Below are positions 33,701-38,829 of a DNA stretch of 64,000 nucleotides, in pieces. Position numbers and translations under genes: made by a program. This DNA comes from a virus, in IMG/VR virus record IMGVR_UViG_3300008262_000126, positions 1 through 64,000 of that record, one strand, 5' to 3'. The notes below the pieces were generated by a model. That model searched no databases. It was not told where the DNA came from and saw nothing but the letters and a program-made list of their open reading frames with translations. Within the stretch, counting starts at the first letter, position 1. Each line of letters begins with the position of its first letter.

Positions 33701-36700
33701 ACACAAATGCTTGATAGTCTTGATCAGCTTCTTTCAAGTATGGGCGTTACTGATAGACTTATTGATGAGCAAGCAAACTCTATGGCGACTAAATACGACA
33801 AGATGATCGGTAATCTGGAAAGTGTGCAAATTAGCTCAACTACGGCGATAGTCGACTTTATCACTCCGGCGCTTGAATCTTTAATTGGAGAGCAGTCGTA
33901 CTTTGGTAAGAATGTAAAAGAGCGTTCACTTAATACCGTGCTTAAAGAGACCATTACATCTTACGGCGATGACATATTAAGCGATCCGGAAGCTGGATTA
34001 GACAGCGTTAATATTGGCGGCAGTTTAAGCACGTTTACTTCGCAAATGGACACAATTTTAGAAGCGGCAAATAAACGAATGGCCGGAGAGGCGGGAAGGT
34101 ATAATAGTGCTACTGGCGCTTCTGTATCAGTTCCTGGTTATCGTCTACTCGGTAACATGAAGCCTCAAGAACGAGCAAATATTCAATTTGATGCGCTGCT
34201 TGGGCAGGCACAAGGATTAAATGCAACTCAAGCAATTATGCAAGCCATGCGAAATAATCCCGGAGATTACAACTCAAGTCCTGAATTTTTAAATCAACGC
34301 GAATCTTTAAAAACTAGACAAGTGAAAGTTGATCCGGTTGCTTACGCAGAAGCTTACAAAAAAGCCGAAGCTGGTTTGCTTGTAGCGGATCAAGGCGCAA
34401 CAGATCTCAGCGGTCTGGGCTTGGGGTATATAAACTTTAATGCCGAGCCCGTAAAAGAAAAACCTCTTATGACTAAGGGAAGAGTAAGAAGACAAGTTGA
34501 CGCTGATACGTTCGATATAGAAATACCGGGACGCAAAGACTTGGTCAGGGTTAGAACGGGTGTTATAGACGCACAGGAAAAAGGAACGCAAGATGAGCTT
34601 GCAGCCCGTGTTGGCGGTGCCGATATAATAGGAATGGACCGAGCCATGATTGGTGGGGAGTATAAACCCGGACAGGGACCGGAAATTACATTAGTAGGAA
34701 CTTTAAAAAACATTGACGAGAACAATAGAGTAGTTGCTCAACTGTTAAATAGCGAGGGTAAGAATTACTCGCTTGAAATGATAGCAACCGGAAATGCATC
34801 TTCAGCTTTTATGCAAGGACTTGATAAACAGACTATAGATAGTCTTGCATACATAGAGAAGGTAGTTGCCGATAATGGAGTAGGTCCGCAAAACAGAATA
34901 GCTAGAGATTTAAACCTTGGAGGAGCTCCCGAAATTTCAGAAGAAGTGCGTAGTTCCTATTTCTGGAATAAATATGGATTAGGTATAGGTGGATCCGCAA
35001 TAGCAGGGGGAGCAGCCGGTTTAGGCGGAGCAGCGCTTGCTACCAACGCCACACTTGGTACAGCTGGATTGGCAGGCCTTGGTGGATTAGTAGCTGCTGA
35101 AATAGCCGCTGCAATAGCCCTCCCTGCCGTGGCGGCCGTGGGTTTATATGCAGGCGGGGCTTATGTGTCAGATCGGCTAGATAGTTCTCCCGAAAAAATG
35201 AGAGAATTGTATAAAATGCAAAGTGATCTAGATCGACAAGATGCAAAAATGAACATATTTAATACATTTGCAGATCAGGCAAACTTAAATGCTGAGCAAG
35301 TTGGTAAATATGTGGGTGGTGCTAAGTATCGATCTGACATGCCAAGTAAGGAAATTGTACTTACTCCGGGATTTGGACCGGGAGCTCCAATTATTCCAGG
35401 TACTGCACCAACAAAAACAGCTTTTGAAATTATGCAAGATAGCAAGGCTTCGCTAGGACAGGTTTATTTAGCAAACTACGAAGAAGCTTCCAAAAGTGGA
35501 CAAGAGCGGTTTGCAACAGCCGGCGACGCAACTAAGAGAATATTAGAACGTCAGGTGTACGATCCGGTATCAGAAACCATGATGTCTTATGTTGATTACG
35601 AGGCTCAAACAATAGCGCTTAAGAAAACAGCCGATGTTGATCCGACGGCATACAGAAAATTTGATGCGATGCGCGGAGAGATTTTAAAACCTATAGGGCA
35701 AACTGGAGCACTTATTGAAAATGAGAAATTAGTTGAGCGGGGCATTAAATATGGAACCAGGTTAGACAAACGAGCATTAGCTGAAGCCGAGGCTTCTCCA
35801 TTTCGAGCAGACGTTGCAGATTTAACTAAAAAAAGAGACGACGCGTTTAATGCAGGAGCCGTAGCTGAAGGTCAAAGATATAAAACTCAAATTGATAAAG
35901 CTAATGCTGAAATAGAAAAAATTACGTATACAGATGCTGAATGGGATAAAATACCAGAAGCTGCGCGTTACTTAATAATGTCGGCTGAAGAAGTCGCAAA
36001 TATGACTGCAGAAGAAATAAGATTTGCAGCTGATCAAACCTACCAACAAGGGCTTAATCCAGTTGACTATAAGCAAGAAGCAAAAAACTTTTTTGACGGT
36101 ACAATGGACCGTAATTTTCAAAGACGGCAACAGCGTGTAGACACAACTTTAACTGCTTTTGCAAGACAGTCAATTATGGGATTAGGCGATGCGTCGGCGT
36201 TGCCTAATGACATAGCTAGACAAGTTGTTAACTCTGGTGGAGCGGGGGTAATTGACAACACCCCAGAAGCGAGAGCTGTGCGTATGGTAGGGCGTTCAGG
36301 CTTAATGCCAAAAAATAGAGATTCTGCGCTAGACACTGTAGCAATGCTTACCGAAGCACAAAGAGCAGCAGTAAGAGAGCAATTAGATATTGCAAGAACA
36401 AATCGTCAAGTAGCTTTAGCTAATGCACCAGAAGCTCAATTATATAAATCAGGATTTACAAATTTTGTTATGGCAATGAATAAAGCAGGAGCAACTGCAG
36501 AGGATCTTGGTCGATCTTTTATGAACACCATGAACATGATGTCCGAAGGCAATCCTAGATACGGCTTAGACTTAGCACAGCAAATGACTGGTTTTAGCTA
36601 CGAGGCTATGATCGGTATGCAACTTCGTCCGCGCACTGGTGTAGATGCCGAGGGTAATCCTATATCAAGTCTTAACGGCGCGAACGGTATGCCTTACGGG

Positions 36701-38356
36701 TATAATGCAAAACCCGGCGAGATTATTAGTGGGCCAATGGTCATGCCGTACACTTCAGGCCCTCGAGGAACAATAGCGTACTCGAGAGACATGATGGCAG
36801 TAGGTGCAAACGGTGTTCGAGAAGGCGCTTTAGGTATTGCTCCTTCGCAATGGCAGCAGTTTGTATCAAACGCTACAAACGCAAATGCCGAGTTACAAAG
36901 ACGTGCAATGAGTAATGCAATGCAAGAACGCGATTTGAATAAGAATCACCAGCGTAATCTTGAAGATATTACTCGAAACGGCATGCGTCAGTTAGAGAGC
37001 ATTCATTTAAATTACACACGAAACATGCAACAGATGACCATGCAAGCAGACCTTGTTAAGGGAGCGACCCGAGCAAATGCAACAAGAAGCATTGCAATGG
37101 CTGCTATCGACCCTACAAGCAAAGCAGCTCTTAACAGCCAATACTGGGCGCAGGATATGTATTCTCAGCATCTAGGTCAAGGCGATTCGAAAAATTTCTT
37201 AAAAGACAGCGCAAACATAGCAACTCTTACAGCGATAGATCCTTCATTGTCTGCAGACATAAGCGCATTAGAGACTACAAACGCCGCGTATGAAAGCTCA
37301 GCCATAACAGACCCAAATAGGCAGAATCTGCAAGATGCAAAAAGAGCGACTATAGAACCAATTTTAACTAAGCTACGGGGCCTTATTGAAACTGAAGAAG
37401 ATCCAATAAAAAAAGCCGCACTCCAGACGGCCCTTGTTCGTTTAAGTCCAGATGCATCAAAAACAATAGCAGCTCAAACTGAAAATGACAAATGGTTAAA
37501 GCAGACGCTCGGTGATAAAATAACTCAAAAGCAATTAGGTCAACAAATTGCTGACCAAGAGTTTCAAAATCAGTTTAGACCGTTGGATATTGCAAATGAC
37601 TCAGCAAGTTTAGCTGAAGCAGGAAAATCAAAAGATCCTTTAGCTTTTCTTAATGCAAAACGTTCAAGTCTGTCAATGTACCGCGGATTTGCTCAGTCTG
37701 ATATTGGTTTAGCTGAAACTACAAATAGCTTGACAGGTTTGTTAGGAACTGGTAGTCTTTTTGAAACGAATACTACCGAAGCGTTTAAGCAAATAGCTGA
37801 AGTTGCGGGTAGCGCGACTCAGGGAGTTCTTTATAGTCTTGACGATTTTGAAACCTCGTTTCAACAACAGATGGAAGATGCTCTTAGAAACTTCGAACGA
37901 CAGCGTTTGGATATGATCCAGGCCTTTGCTGATGCTGCGGTTGAAATTGCGTCAATTGTTCCTGAAGAAATGGTACCAATTATGCAAGCTACAAGTGCCT
38001 TTATGAATACGCAACGACAAGCCGAGTTACTCTGGCTGTCTGGAAGAACAGACGAAGCCAACGCACTTGCCTACCAAGGCATGCTAAAGCTTGGCGAAGT
38101 TGTGTACGGTGAAGGTAAGGGTAAAGAATATGCAGACAAATATAGTCAGAACTTTCAAGACATGGCAGACGTTGCAGCACGAGACGTTCCTCAAGGTGAC
38201 TTAGGAAAGTTTGCTGTAAAGACAGAAGACGGTTGGGCATTGCTGGTAAAAGAGACTAAGTCCGCACGAGTATACGACAGGCCTCCTCCTAATAAGGATA
38301 AAGAGACTCTGAATCAAGGGAATGGTCCGTTTGTTGCACCGGGTGGCAAAGGCTAA
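21791..38356 (+). CDS. Giant tape measure protein with embedded enzyme-like domains
   Basis: 5,521 residues, among the largest tape measures known to me; at about 0.15 nm per residue it predicts a tail near 830 nm. Most of the chain is helical, with Ala/Gln/Glu-rich coiled coils. Embedded are a PP2C-like domain (about 1455-1755), a DEDDh exonuclease-like domain (about 2470-2680), a Gly/Pro-rich linker (about 2900-3015), three tandem repeats of about 170 residues from 3018, a tape-measure core region (about 3810-4035), a staphylococcal-nuclease-like domain (about 4225-4375) and a Gly/Ala-rich hydrophobic segment (about 4397-4460). The C-terminal 100 residues are hydrophilic. It sets tail length and is delivered into the cell ahead of DNA. 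Many AGA, TTA and ATA codons distinguish it from capsid genes. Confidence 0.9.
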   Translation: MSDRIQQLVGLIQTLLLLKSTSEEAANVFEKVIQSKANAHEGGLAGYLKEITADAKTATTTLAILEKEIKAVSALPVRAAADETLTSEGTRPAPVVSDAARKRKEVQDRIDDERKALRTEVRGNNRPTVVNVHTDRLKNYELLLAQLDEQIDEREDTLRDLIRRTQTKMRTPAKTSRSSSPVADPEYADMKWALTTPDTRSATSYAVTPNRGGRVSVAQSGGARPPENASVSAIVKYVNTQLRHENPAETRPEIAPIVAELQKLVKDREEATVPADKNRINQQIKQAFKKINQSSGTVSNTQRQTAQESIIAPIIEALRAVKLDDPTLNAAMSPVASSSEIESALTRAVEMLVTRLENGAAGRVGETALSTEGFEFLRPAAFDQLLKRLKTVVAEATTRPVIPRSRTVDPGTAEEVDSSALFLGTDFSIQNAGEDGSPQVVDALRSSRVFPGQVTRIGANISKYIQSLKASLNPTRRYSSEAQGVDVRAGSQVVAGSSSAVFGGGMDAEVQKAVDALFSTVMQDIEEGNIRPASIAGQTVDLPESLAKMVVEAIQSSSILSEHTTAFGRMAGTRGPRGAIVTGDPVRKFVALFAGDLINQYTSTGAVSDQSASRFVEQTVAPEQEQEVTLAATHAKRLRERLVYQRDQADLSMVTAAPAMANRYRTESAKLGKEIQLLDEILAESENPEEEKKLAQRRGQIALPGSNTAPALTRDQALTVLFKQSIGSIPATPDAVAPIISKAQEVSAGLAQSGLTIPARPSYGTSPVQSLVEYMTSGQSMALDRYQTTPITQQLDSAGKVSSGQQNREFIEIISDAFGLSRQSASAGNVITGLYHGARATDASGKMLEGEELDQSLGGGYRTKKGLQSIVQASAEMGSYGSGGIPLIEYAKLATSTDLDAEEQSLFQEVQAKLPHLQAIDSDSLKQLAELDTSMDPKELIKRVLTLAAPAIKNQIVASIRRRGGAAGMGVDEVTQMISDYETAGVAPAGFQDEFRALAMFDPANINTTDVSAAVNRSLSLFSNLLTDNVQSGEGMPQFAARVLGRQDRLVGTGPDVAAAVPDQGASYSLMGKGAEVANQESGQVVGGTYGRNVENQIKIQEAMSEFEQLTAEIEEMQRRIALAPHEADKVLPVIEQKNNQLKILKQKLDTYKASEPDPISQKFEALSTIAQMDNIDPATRSAAIYDLGIMQEIFNQTGRYQIDESQGYGTGTQEQRLTNLMAHKAKLDRLQKLREERAALEAESPGDGPAKAVEAVIKESDVDGEIAAVTKDISDMKSEGTGSEKKVDASPYANMNMTELEDLYQRSYQKYDRAMSAVPGIEEATQRYHNYEGEDDEQELEILVKALEGARENNPEVAKLYQEHQAVSDEYERRIKANIENNRAIQEKLSPAETSVMATSVPGTIDEEIAIDENAVPLKIPRINLTESKDITDDVTAEDKSVFVHPATVEAQLIESPAFTAFLAGKENQIISGNQDRLAIRQDAETGALTAAVADGASSSWFSARLANMLAEEAVNLPTDEPFTTESILSRVNNRSAQEQVDKILEYFTDEDYQTRYQLQRMGLEKNDKSKEKFKKFLQPFEEAGTSPTVRELIAFLHGEKAANDPANIGQVAGATFAGYRRTRSSEGYKHEFLTAGDALIESADLGIAKETLGENKTNPDGTPYTGPQTAGIISTESGIAHPGKVLTIESKTPARVFLASDAYSHSGEFSRLDPEVDAGGFVNLGERLLLDEGELGTRQDDRSFIGITGSEQTGPVVKTGGLAEEGFTGLEFTDQLEAYLAQEKRKLSQINQLLTDRPDIDKELERERQALLKSAEAEVEQQGQLAEEITNTHRAIADEYDAVVDRLMKNRYAGPEEKAQDSEKHRKLAQTPEMQEVLKARREAFKAEQKYKQIVAENPPTSAEKAKVVTENNIQALTEELTKRGVILPTETTPTAETVIPVTDVTSVAEEPKRIADEPVKVSAEIKASPEEIQKRKADLDLQIAEAAREAAQSQQVIELMQRQAQGLDTEDSDIRFVVDNTGIPVSYEDKQVIDRTSLRPLVRTKMTVDDTGESGFVSNLNVRDIVDQAEAVKPTAELMDEIGKMSDADLAAVKMPSKVLTDEEKEKYQYLRQASKQAKEEARKIYEADTPLGEAIRKYYRITNVEERDRMTLGDIGSPAIPGLKEAVAEYELQRGISLGSDEQTGKLGKASEATPLQLAARLFRSSRAAVRAYETEFGVEPAFSAREVMDELLASSARAEVDSAPAGSAETAVALDKTISSFEGGIPEIKGSTDRAPRRPRRAPADVVADVEQPYTENQLKYARAQVRALAGRTDLTAEQKRQLSEARKKLHNYAMKRLTTNFGDNKGVMQIANVVAGLTPPDWAKDDVQSARVSAISQAMADLKPGQLAKLKDVDLRDPVQMDILSKDPALQPIMALLADQDIDAALKYRSGTTEYDEAKGLLSAIEGAKKRLPVPEPTAGVPTDARRLFFDLETNFAKKPEDRLIFQAATGVNDGKVSDMYAVPLDSSAEEINRIAVDPTIPDDEKRKLIRELALKRAGKPPLVEGRASGNDVSSGVIDNLVNAAMSGRQILTQGQIRGDLQSQILAATTVAGHNIETFDLPTVYGGEMAVPDAVKAKTEDTLLMSRNMYPGSHTLSDTYEVVTGDPLVNAHDARADTEAVQRIFPQVSDPEERAKITEAYLAKHGITMDSAVGQLVATPKIADIADTEERKKASRQVAEAHAFYQPLADMQDFTRRIAKSGGKTILRDADKTVAAEQGWYDMSPAAKASLFERMNKMFVGHTKLKGKKIEELDDAELGEFVKEINATYLEPNADAAVGGDFGGMKRLLEEKVGGKMAFSDFRTPAERLAAIKGRTIEDVMSTAGSSGVKVGPAISKETVGDAIEDISLATERPTKVKTPGSAPSVTASTSDGGSKEPPREPPVTFSDDADSGERGGPGGGITTIASATIDTLHAGAVEINIHGGNVTIDANFSAGAAEKMQKSLVYISNKDGMNVNGDVTSVGTGGGGGGYRRVSVADRSILNQLDAAKNQIAGQLQTETDPATRERLRGNLNEVSRQAIRAIIEPKVKAIDSEGMEPYVNERFYYGDETTDSKESLTYYNDAVAQAHQDLTTQLEAQQAIPEGTDGRDEEIQRIQKQISLVEELINALTELNQAEQRVGSATSTRAIVDPTEVKKPAYPTNNSGYRKLSPEDRASLAVLDATKNSISEQLRTEQDPEARARLKETLTGASKKAIADIIKPKATKLLGYGFVNTVDALSTSPEDSLVNYSQAAQSKLSELNGRLFMIESEREDAPGREEAIERTKREIQQVHELIDALTELNQAEQRVGAAGATRNAESPYGPKPTADPRAGANKYRKVSFADQASFNVLESTKNEVSARLRDETDSAARDALRQSLVNASERAINEVIKPKAAKVLNPTQLAALSALPMGPEEALVSYNEMAQYNLNNLSTELATQEALPEGTSGRDTEIERLKAEIAAVEELINALTELNAIEQRVGSASGTRNVNSPYGTTSGTGTGTSASKYYSRKAKEDEQVFLQLARNSFDQSAGSMGIAGGTTADSRKFLTDLTRSTATTMINSSGIQAPGMAADIAAIAATSPEVQSAYDDAAKSLTDFSGKVGGTITDVADDLFTVVSGLEKLKAALTPIAATSPQAAAALAVVQTAIDETSAAGKEQRGTAGVIETDNRKKVSLVEEQMQAAASRPGFFAGGRREREMRQIQEGYIRDTFGKEGLDALMHRGRIRAYTATGKRVDMAQATVQEQRDTVERLQKQGINITAEDMTGIARMSGRVEQTKRSAPMGDKLFYAASKIRDTQSVVQAAVDTVTSLANIPQMAGGMIQQFASSATGSNRVMTTARGLALDPENYTAALNAADMQRKQFGGSLTSNLGQVTSFIPLSNAYGVDIGKSVKVARKLAAFDPAQGMEGAGIAIKEFLSGNVSSLSRRFEINRSALSKINTGDATQMLDSLDQLLSSMGVTDRLIDEQANSMATKYDKMIGNLESVQISSTTAIVDFITPALESLIGEQSYFGKNVKERSLNTVLKETITSYGDDILSDPEAGLDSVNIGGSLSTFTSQMDTILEAANKRMAGEAGRYNSATGASVSVPGYRLLGNMKPQERANIQFDALLGQAQGLNATQAIMQAMRNNPGDYNSSPEFLNQRESLKTRQVKVDPVAYAEAYKKAEAGLLVADQGATDLSGLGLGYINFNAEPVKEKPLMTKGRVRRQVDADTFDIEIPGRKDLVRVRTGVIDAQEKGTQDELAARVGGADIIGMDRAMIGGEYKPGQGPEITLVGTLKNIDENNRVVAQLLNSEGKNYSLEMIATGNASSAFMQGLDKQTIDSLAYIEKVVADNGVGPQNRIARDLNLGGAPEISEEVRSSYFWNKYGLGIGGSAIAGGAAGLGGAALATNATLGTAGLAGLGGLVAAEIAAAIALPAVAAVGLYAGGAYVSDRLDSSPEKMRELYKMQSDLDRQDAKMNIFNTFADQANLNAEQVGKYVGGAKYRSDMPSKEIVLTPGFGPGAPIIPGTAPTKTAFEIMQDSKASLGQVYLANYEEASKSGQERFATAGDATKRILERQVYDPVSETMMSYVDYEAQTIALKKTADVDPTAYRKFDAMRGEILKPIGQTGALIENEKLVERGIKYGTRLDKRALAEAEASPFRADVADLTKKRDDAFNAGAVAEGQRYKTQIDKANAEIEKITYTDAEWDKIPEAARYLIMSAEEVANMTAEEIRFAADQTYQQGLNPVDYKQEAKNFFDGTMDRNFQRRQQRVDTTLTAFARQSIMGLGDASALPNDIARQVVNSGGAGVIDNTPEARAVRMVGRSGLMPKNRDSALDTVAMLTEAQRAAVREQLDIARTNRQVALANAPEAQLYKSGFTNFVMAMNKAGATAEDLGRSFMNTMNMMSEGNPRYGLDLAQQMTGFSYEAMIGMQLRPRTGVDAEGNPISSLNGANGMPYGYNAKPGEIISGPMVMPYTSGPRGTIAYSRDMMAVGANGVREGALGIAPSQWQQFVSNATNANAELQRRAMSNAMQERDLNKNHQRNLEDITRNGMRQLESIHLNYTRNMQQMTMQADLVKGATRANATRSIAMAAIDPTSKAALNSQYWAQDMYSQHLGQGDSKNFLKDSANIATLTAIDPSLSADISALETTNAAYESSAITDPNRQNLQDAKRATIEPILTKLRGLIETEEDPIKKAALQTALVRLSPDASKTIAAQTENDKWLKQTLGDKITQKQLGQQIADQEFQNQFRPLDIANDSASLAEAGKSKDPLAFLNAKRSSLSMYRGFAQSDIGLAETTNSLTGLLGTGSLFETNTTEAFKQIAEVAGSATQGVLYSLDDFETSFQQQMEDALRNFERQRLDMIQAFADAAVEIASIVPEEMVPIMQATSAFMNTQRQAELLWLSGRTDEANALAYQGMLKLGEVVYGEGKGKEYADKYSQNFQDMADVAARDVPQGDLGKFAVKTEDGWALLVKETKSARVYDRPPPNKDKETLNQGNGPFVAPGGKG
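26153..27055 (+). other. PP2C-type phosphatase-like domain inside the tape measure (residues ~1455-1755)
   Basis: Motifs appear in family order: GNQDR (Asp 1477), AVADGASSSWFSARLANML (Asp 1496, Gly 1497), GATFAGY near 1615, FLASDAYSHSGEF (Asp 1703) and RQDDRSFIGI (Asp 1742, Asp 1743). These match the metal-binding acids of PPM/PP2C Ser/Thr phosphatases (the ...DG..., ..SDG.. and ..DD.T.. motifs). An active metal site is thus plausible. Whether it acts on host phosphoproteins or is only structural is open. Confidence 0.7.
29198..29830 (+). other. DEDDh 3'-5' exonuclease-like domain inside the tape measure (residues ~2470-2680)
   Basis: Exo I motif RLFFDLETNFA (Asp 2477, Glu 2479), Exo II AGHNIETFDLP (Asp 2606), a mid-domain DTLLMSRNMYPGSHTLSDTY as in DnaQ/RNase T proteins, and Exo III NAHDARADTEAVQRIF (His 2658, Asp 2663). 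All five catalytic positions are present in order and spacing, apart from an insertion between Exo I and II. It would be expected to digest DNA or RNA ends. Confidence 0.75.
30842..32385 (+). repeat. Three tandem ~170-residue repeats in the tape measure
   Basis: Units start at residues 3018 (YRRVSVADRSILNQLDAAKN), 3193 (YRKLSPEDRASLAVLDATKN) and 3363 (YRKVSFADQASFNVLESTKN). Each ends with a copy of ELINALTELNQAEQRVG or close variant followed by a TR(N/A) motif. A fourth unit may begin at residue 3533 (YYSRKAKEDEQVF). DNA identity between units is low, so the duplication is old. Confidence 0.85.
34463..34915 (+). other. Staphylococcal-nuclease-like domain inside the tape measure (residues ~4225-4375)
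   Basis: GRVRRQVDADTFDIEIPG (Asp 4237, Asp 4239), VRVRTGVIDAQEKG (Arg 4255, Asp 4260, Glu 4263) and DENNRVVAQLLNSEGK (Arg 4313), ending with LEMIATGNASSAF. The spacing of Arg, Asp and Glu (Arg+5, Asp+3) equals that of Arg35, Asp40 and Glu43 of staphylococcal nuclease, and Arg87 has a counterpart. Pro before Glu43 is Gln here. The calcium- and phosphate-binding residues therefore appear intact. Confidence 0.75.
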
Positions 38357-38360
38357 TTTA

Positions 38361-38397
38361 TGGTATAATGCAGAGCAGGGTTTAAACCCTGCTCTGC
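38361..38397 (+). promoter_or_regulatory. Extended -10 promoter followed by a perfect 28-nt palindrome
   Basis: TGG TATAAT (38361-38369) is directly followed by GCAGAGCAGGGTTT and its exact reverse complement (38370-38397), then AAGGAAGG and ATG 38413. There is no T-run after the palindrome, so termination of the tape measure transcript is less likely than a leader stem-loop or an operator. Confidence 0.6.
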
Positions 38398-38412
38398 AAG
38401 GAAGGTTAAAAT

Positions 38413-38829
38413 ATGACATATACGATACAGCCCATTTACCTCAGTGGTAGTTTACACGGGTATGGATTTTATCAAGATTTAAAAGCAACTTCGATTAGCA
38501 CCACAATGAACAATGTAGCTGAGGTGTTGCAAGCAGTTGACGGCACCAATTCGTATCTTCACAGGTCATACAAGCATGTGTGGAACGTAACCTTTAACAT
38601 GATTGTTTATTCTGGTTCTGCTGGTTATCCGTTGGCCACAGTTGCAAATTTACGTGGTATCTATCAGGGATTTTCCAGCGTGTCAACGAGCGTTATTTTT
38701 TGTTTTGAATCCAAACAGTACCCTGTTTTTTTCGAGCCAGGTAGCTGGCAAGCGGAGTTGGCTTCGACAACTGTCACAATGACGAACAAGCCGTACTATA
38801 ACGTCTCGTTTAGGCTGGTGGAGATATGA
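38413..38829 (+). CDS. Tail-tip protein, distal-tail-like, 138 residues
   Basis: The first gene after the tape measure, with AAGGAAGG upstream. The product begins MTYTIQPIYLSGSLHGYGFY. It is beta-rich (HVWNVTFNMIVYSGSAGYPL) and ends in NKPYYNVSFRLVEI, the strand pattern of small distal tail or baseplate proteins. In siphoviruses the gene after the tape measure usually encodes the distal tail protein that caps the tube. It overlaps the next gene by 4 bases. Assigned from place and fold type only. Confidence 0.55.
   Translation: MTYTIQPIYLSGSLHGYGFYQDLKATSISTTMNNVAEVLQAVDGTNSYLHRSYKHVWNVTFNMIVYSGSAGYPLATVANLRGIYQGFSSVSTSVIFCFESKQYPVFFEPGSWQAELASTTVTMTNKPYYNVSFRLVEI

Noticed and set aside
38370-38397. 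Palindrome after the tape measure as a terminator
   Set aside because: No T-run on either strand follows it, and a -10 box and ribosome site flank it instead.
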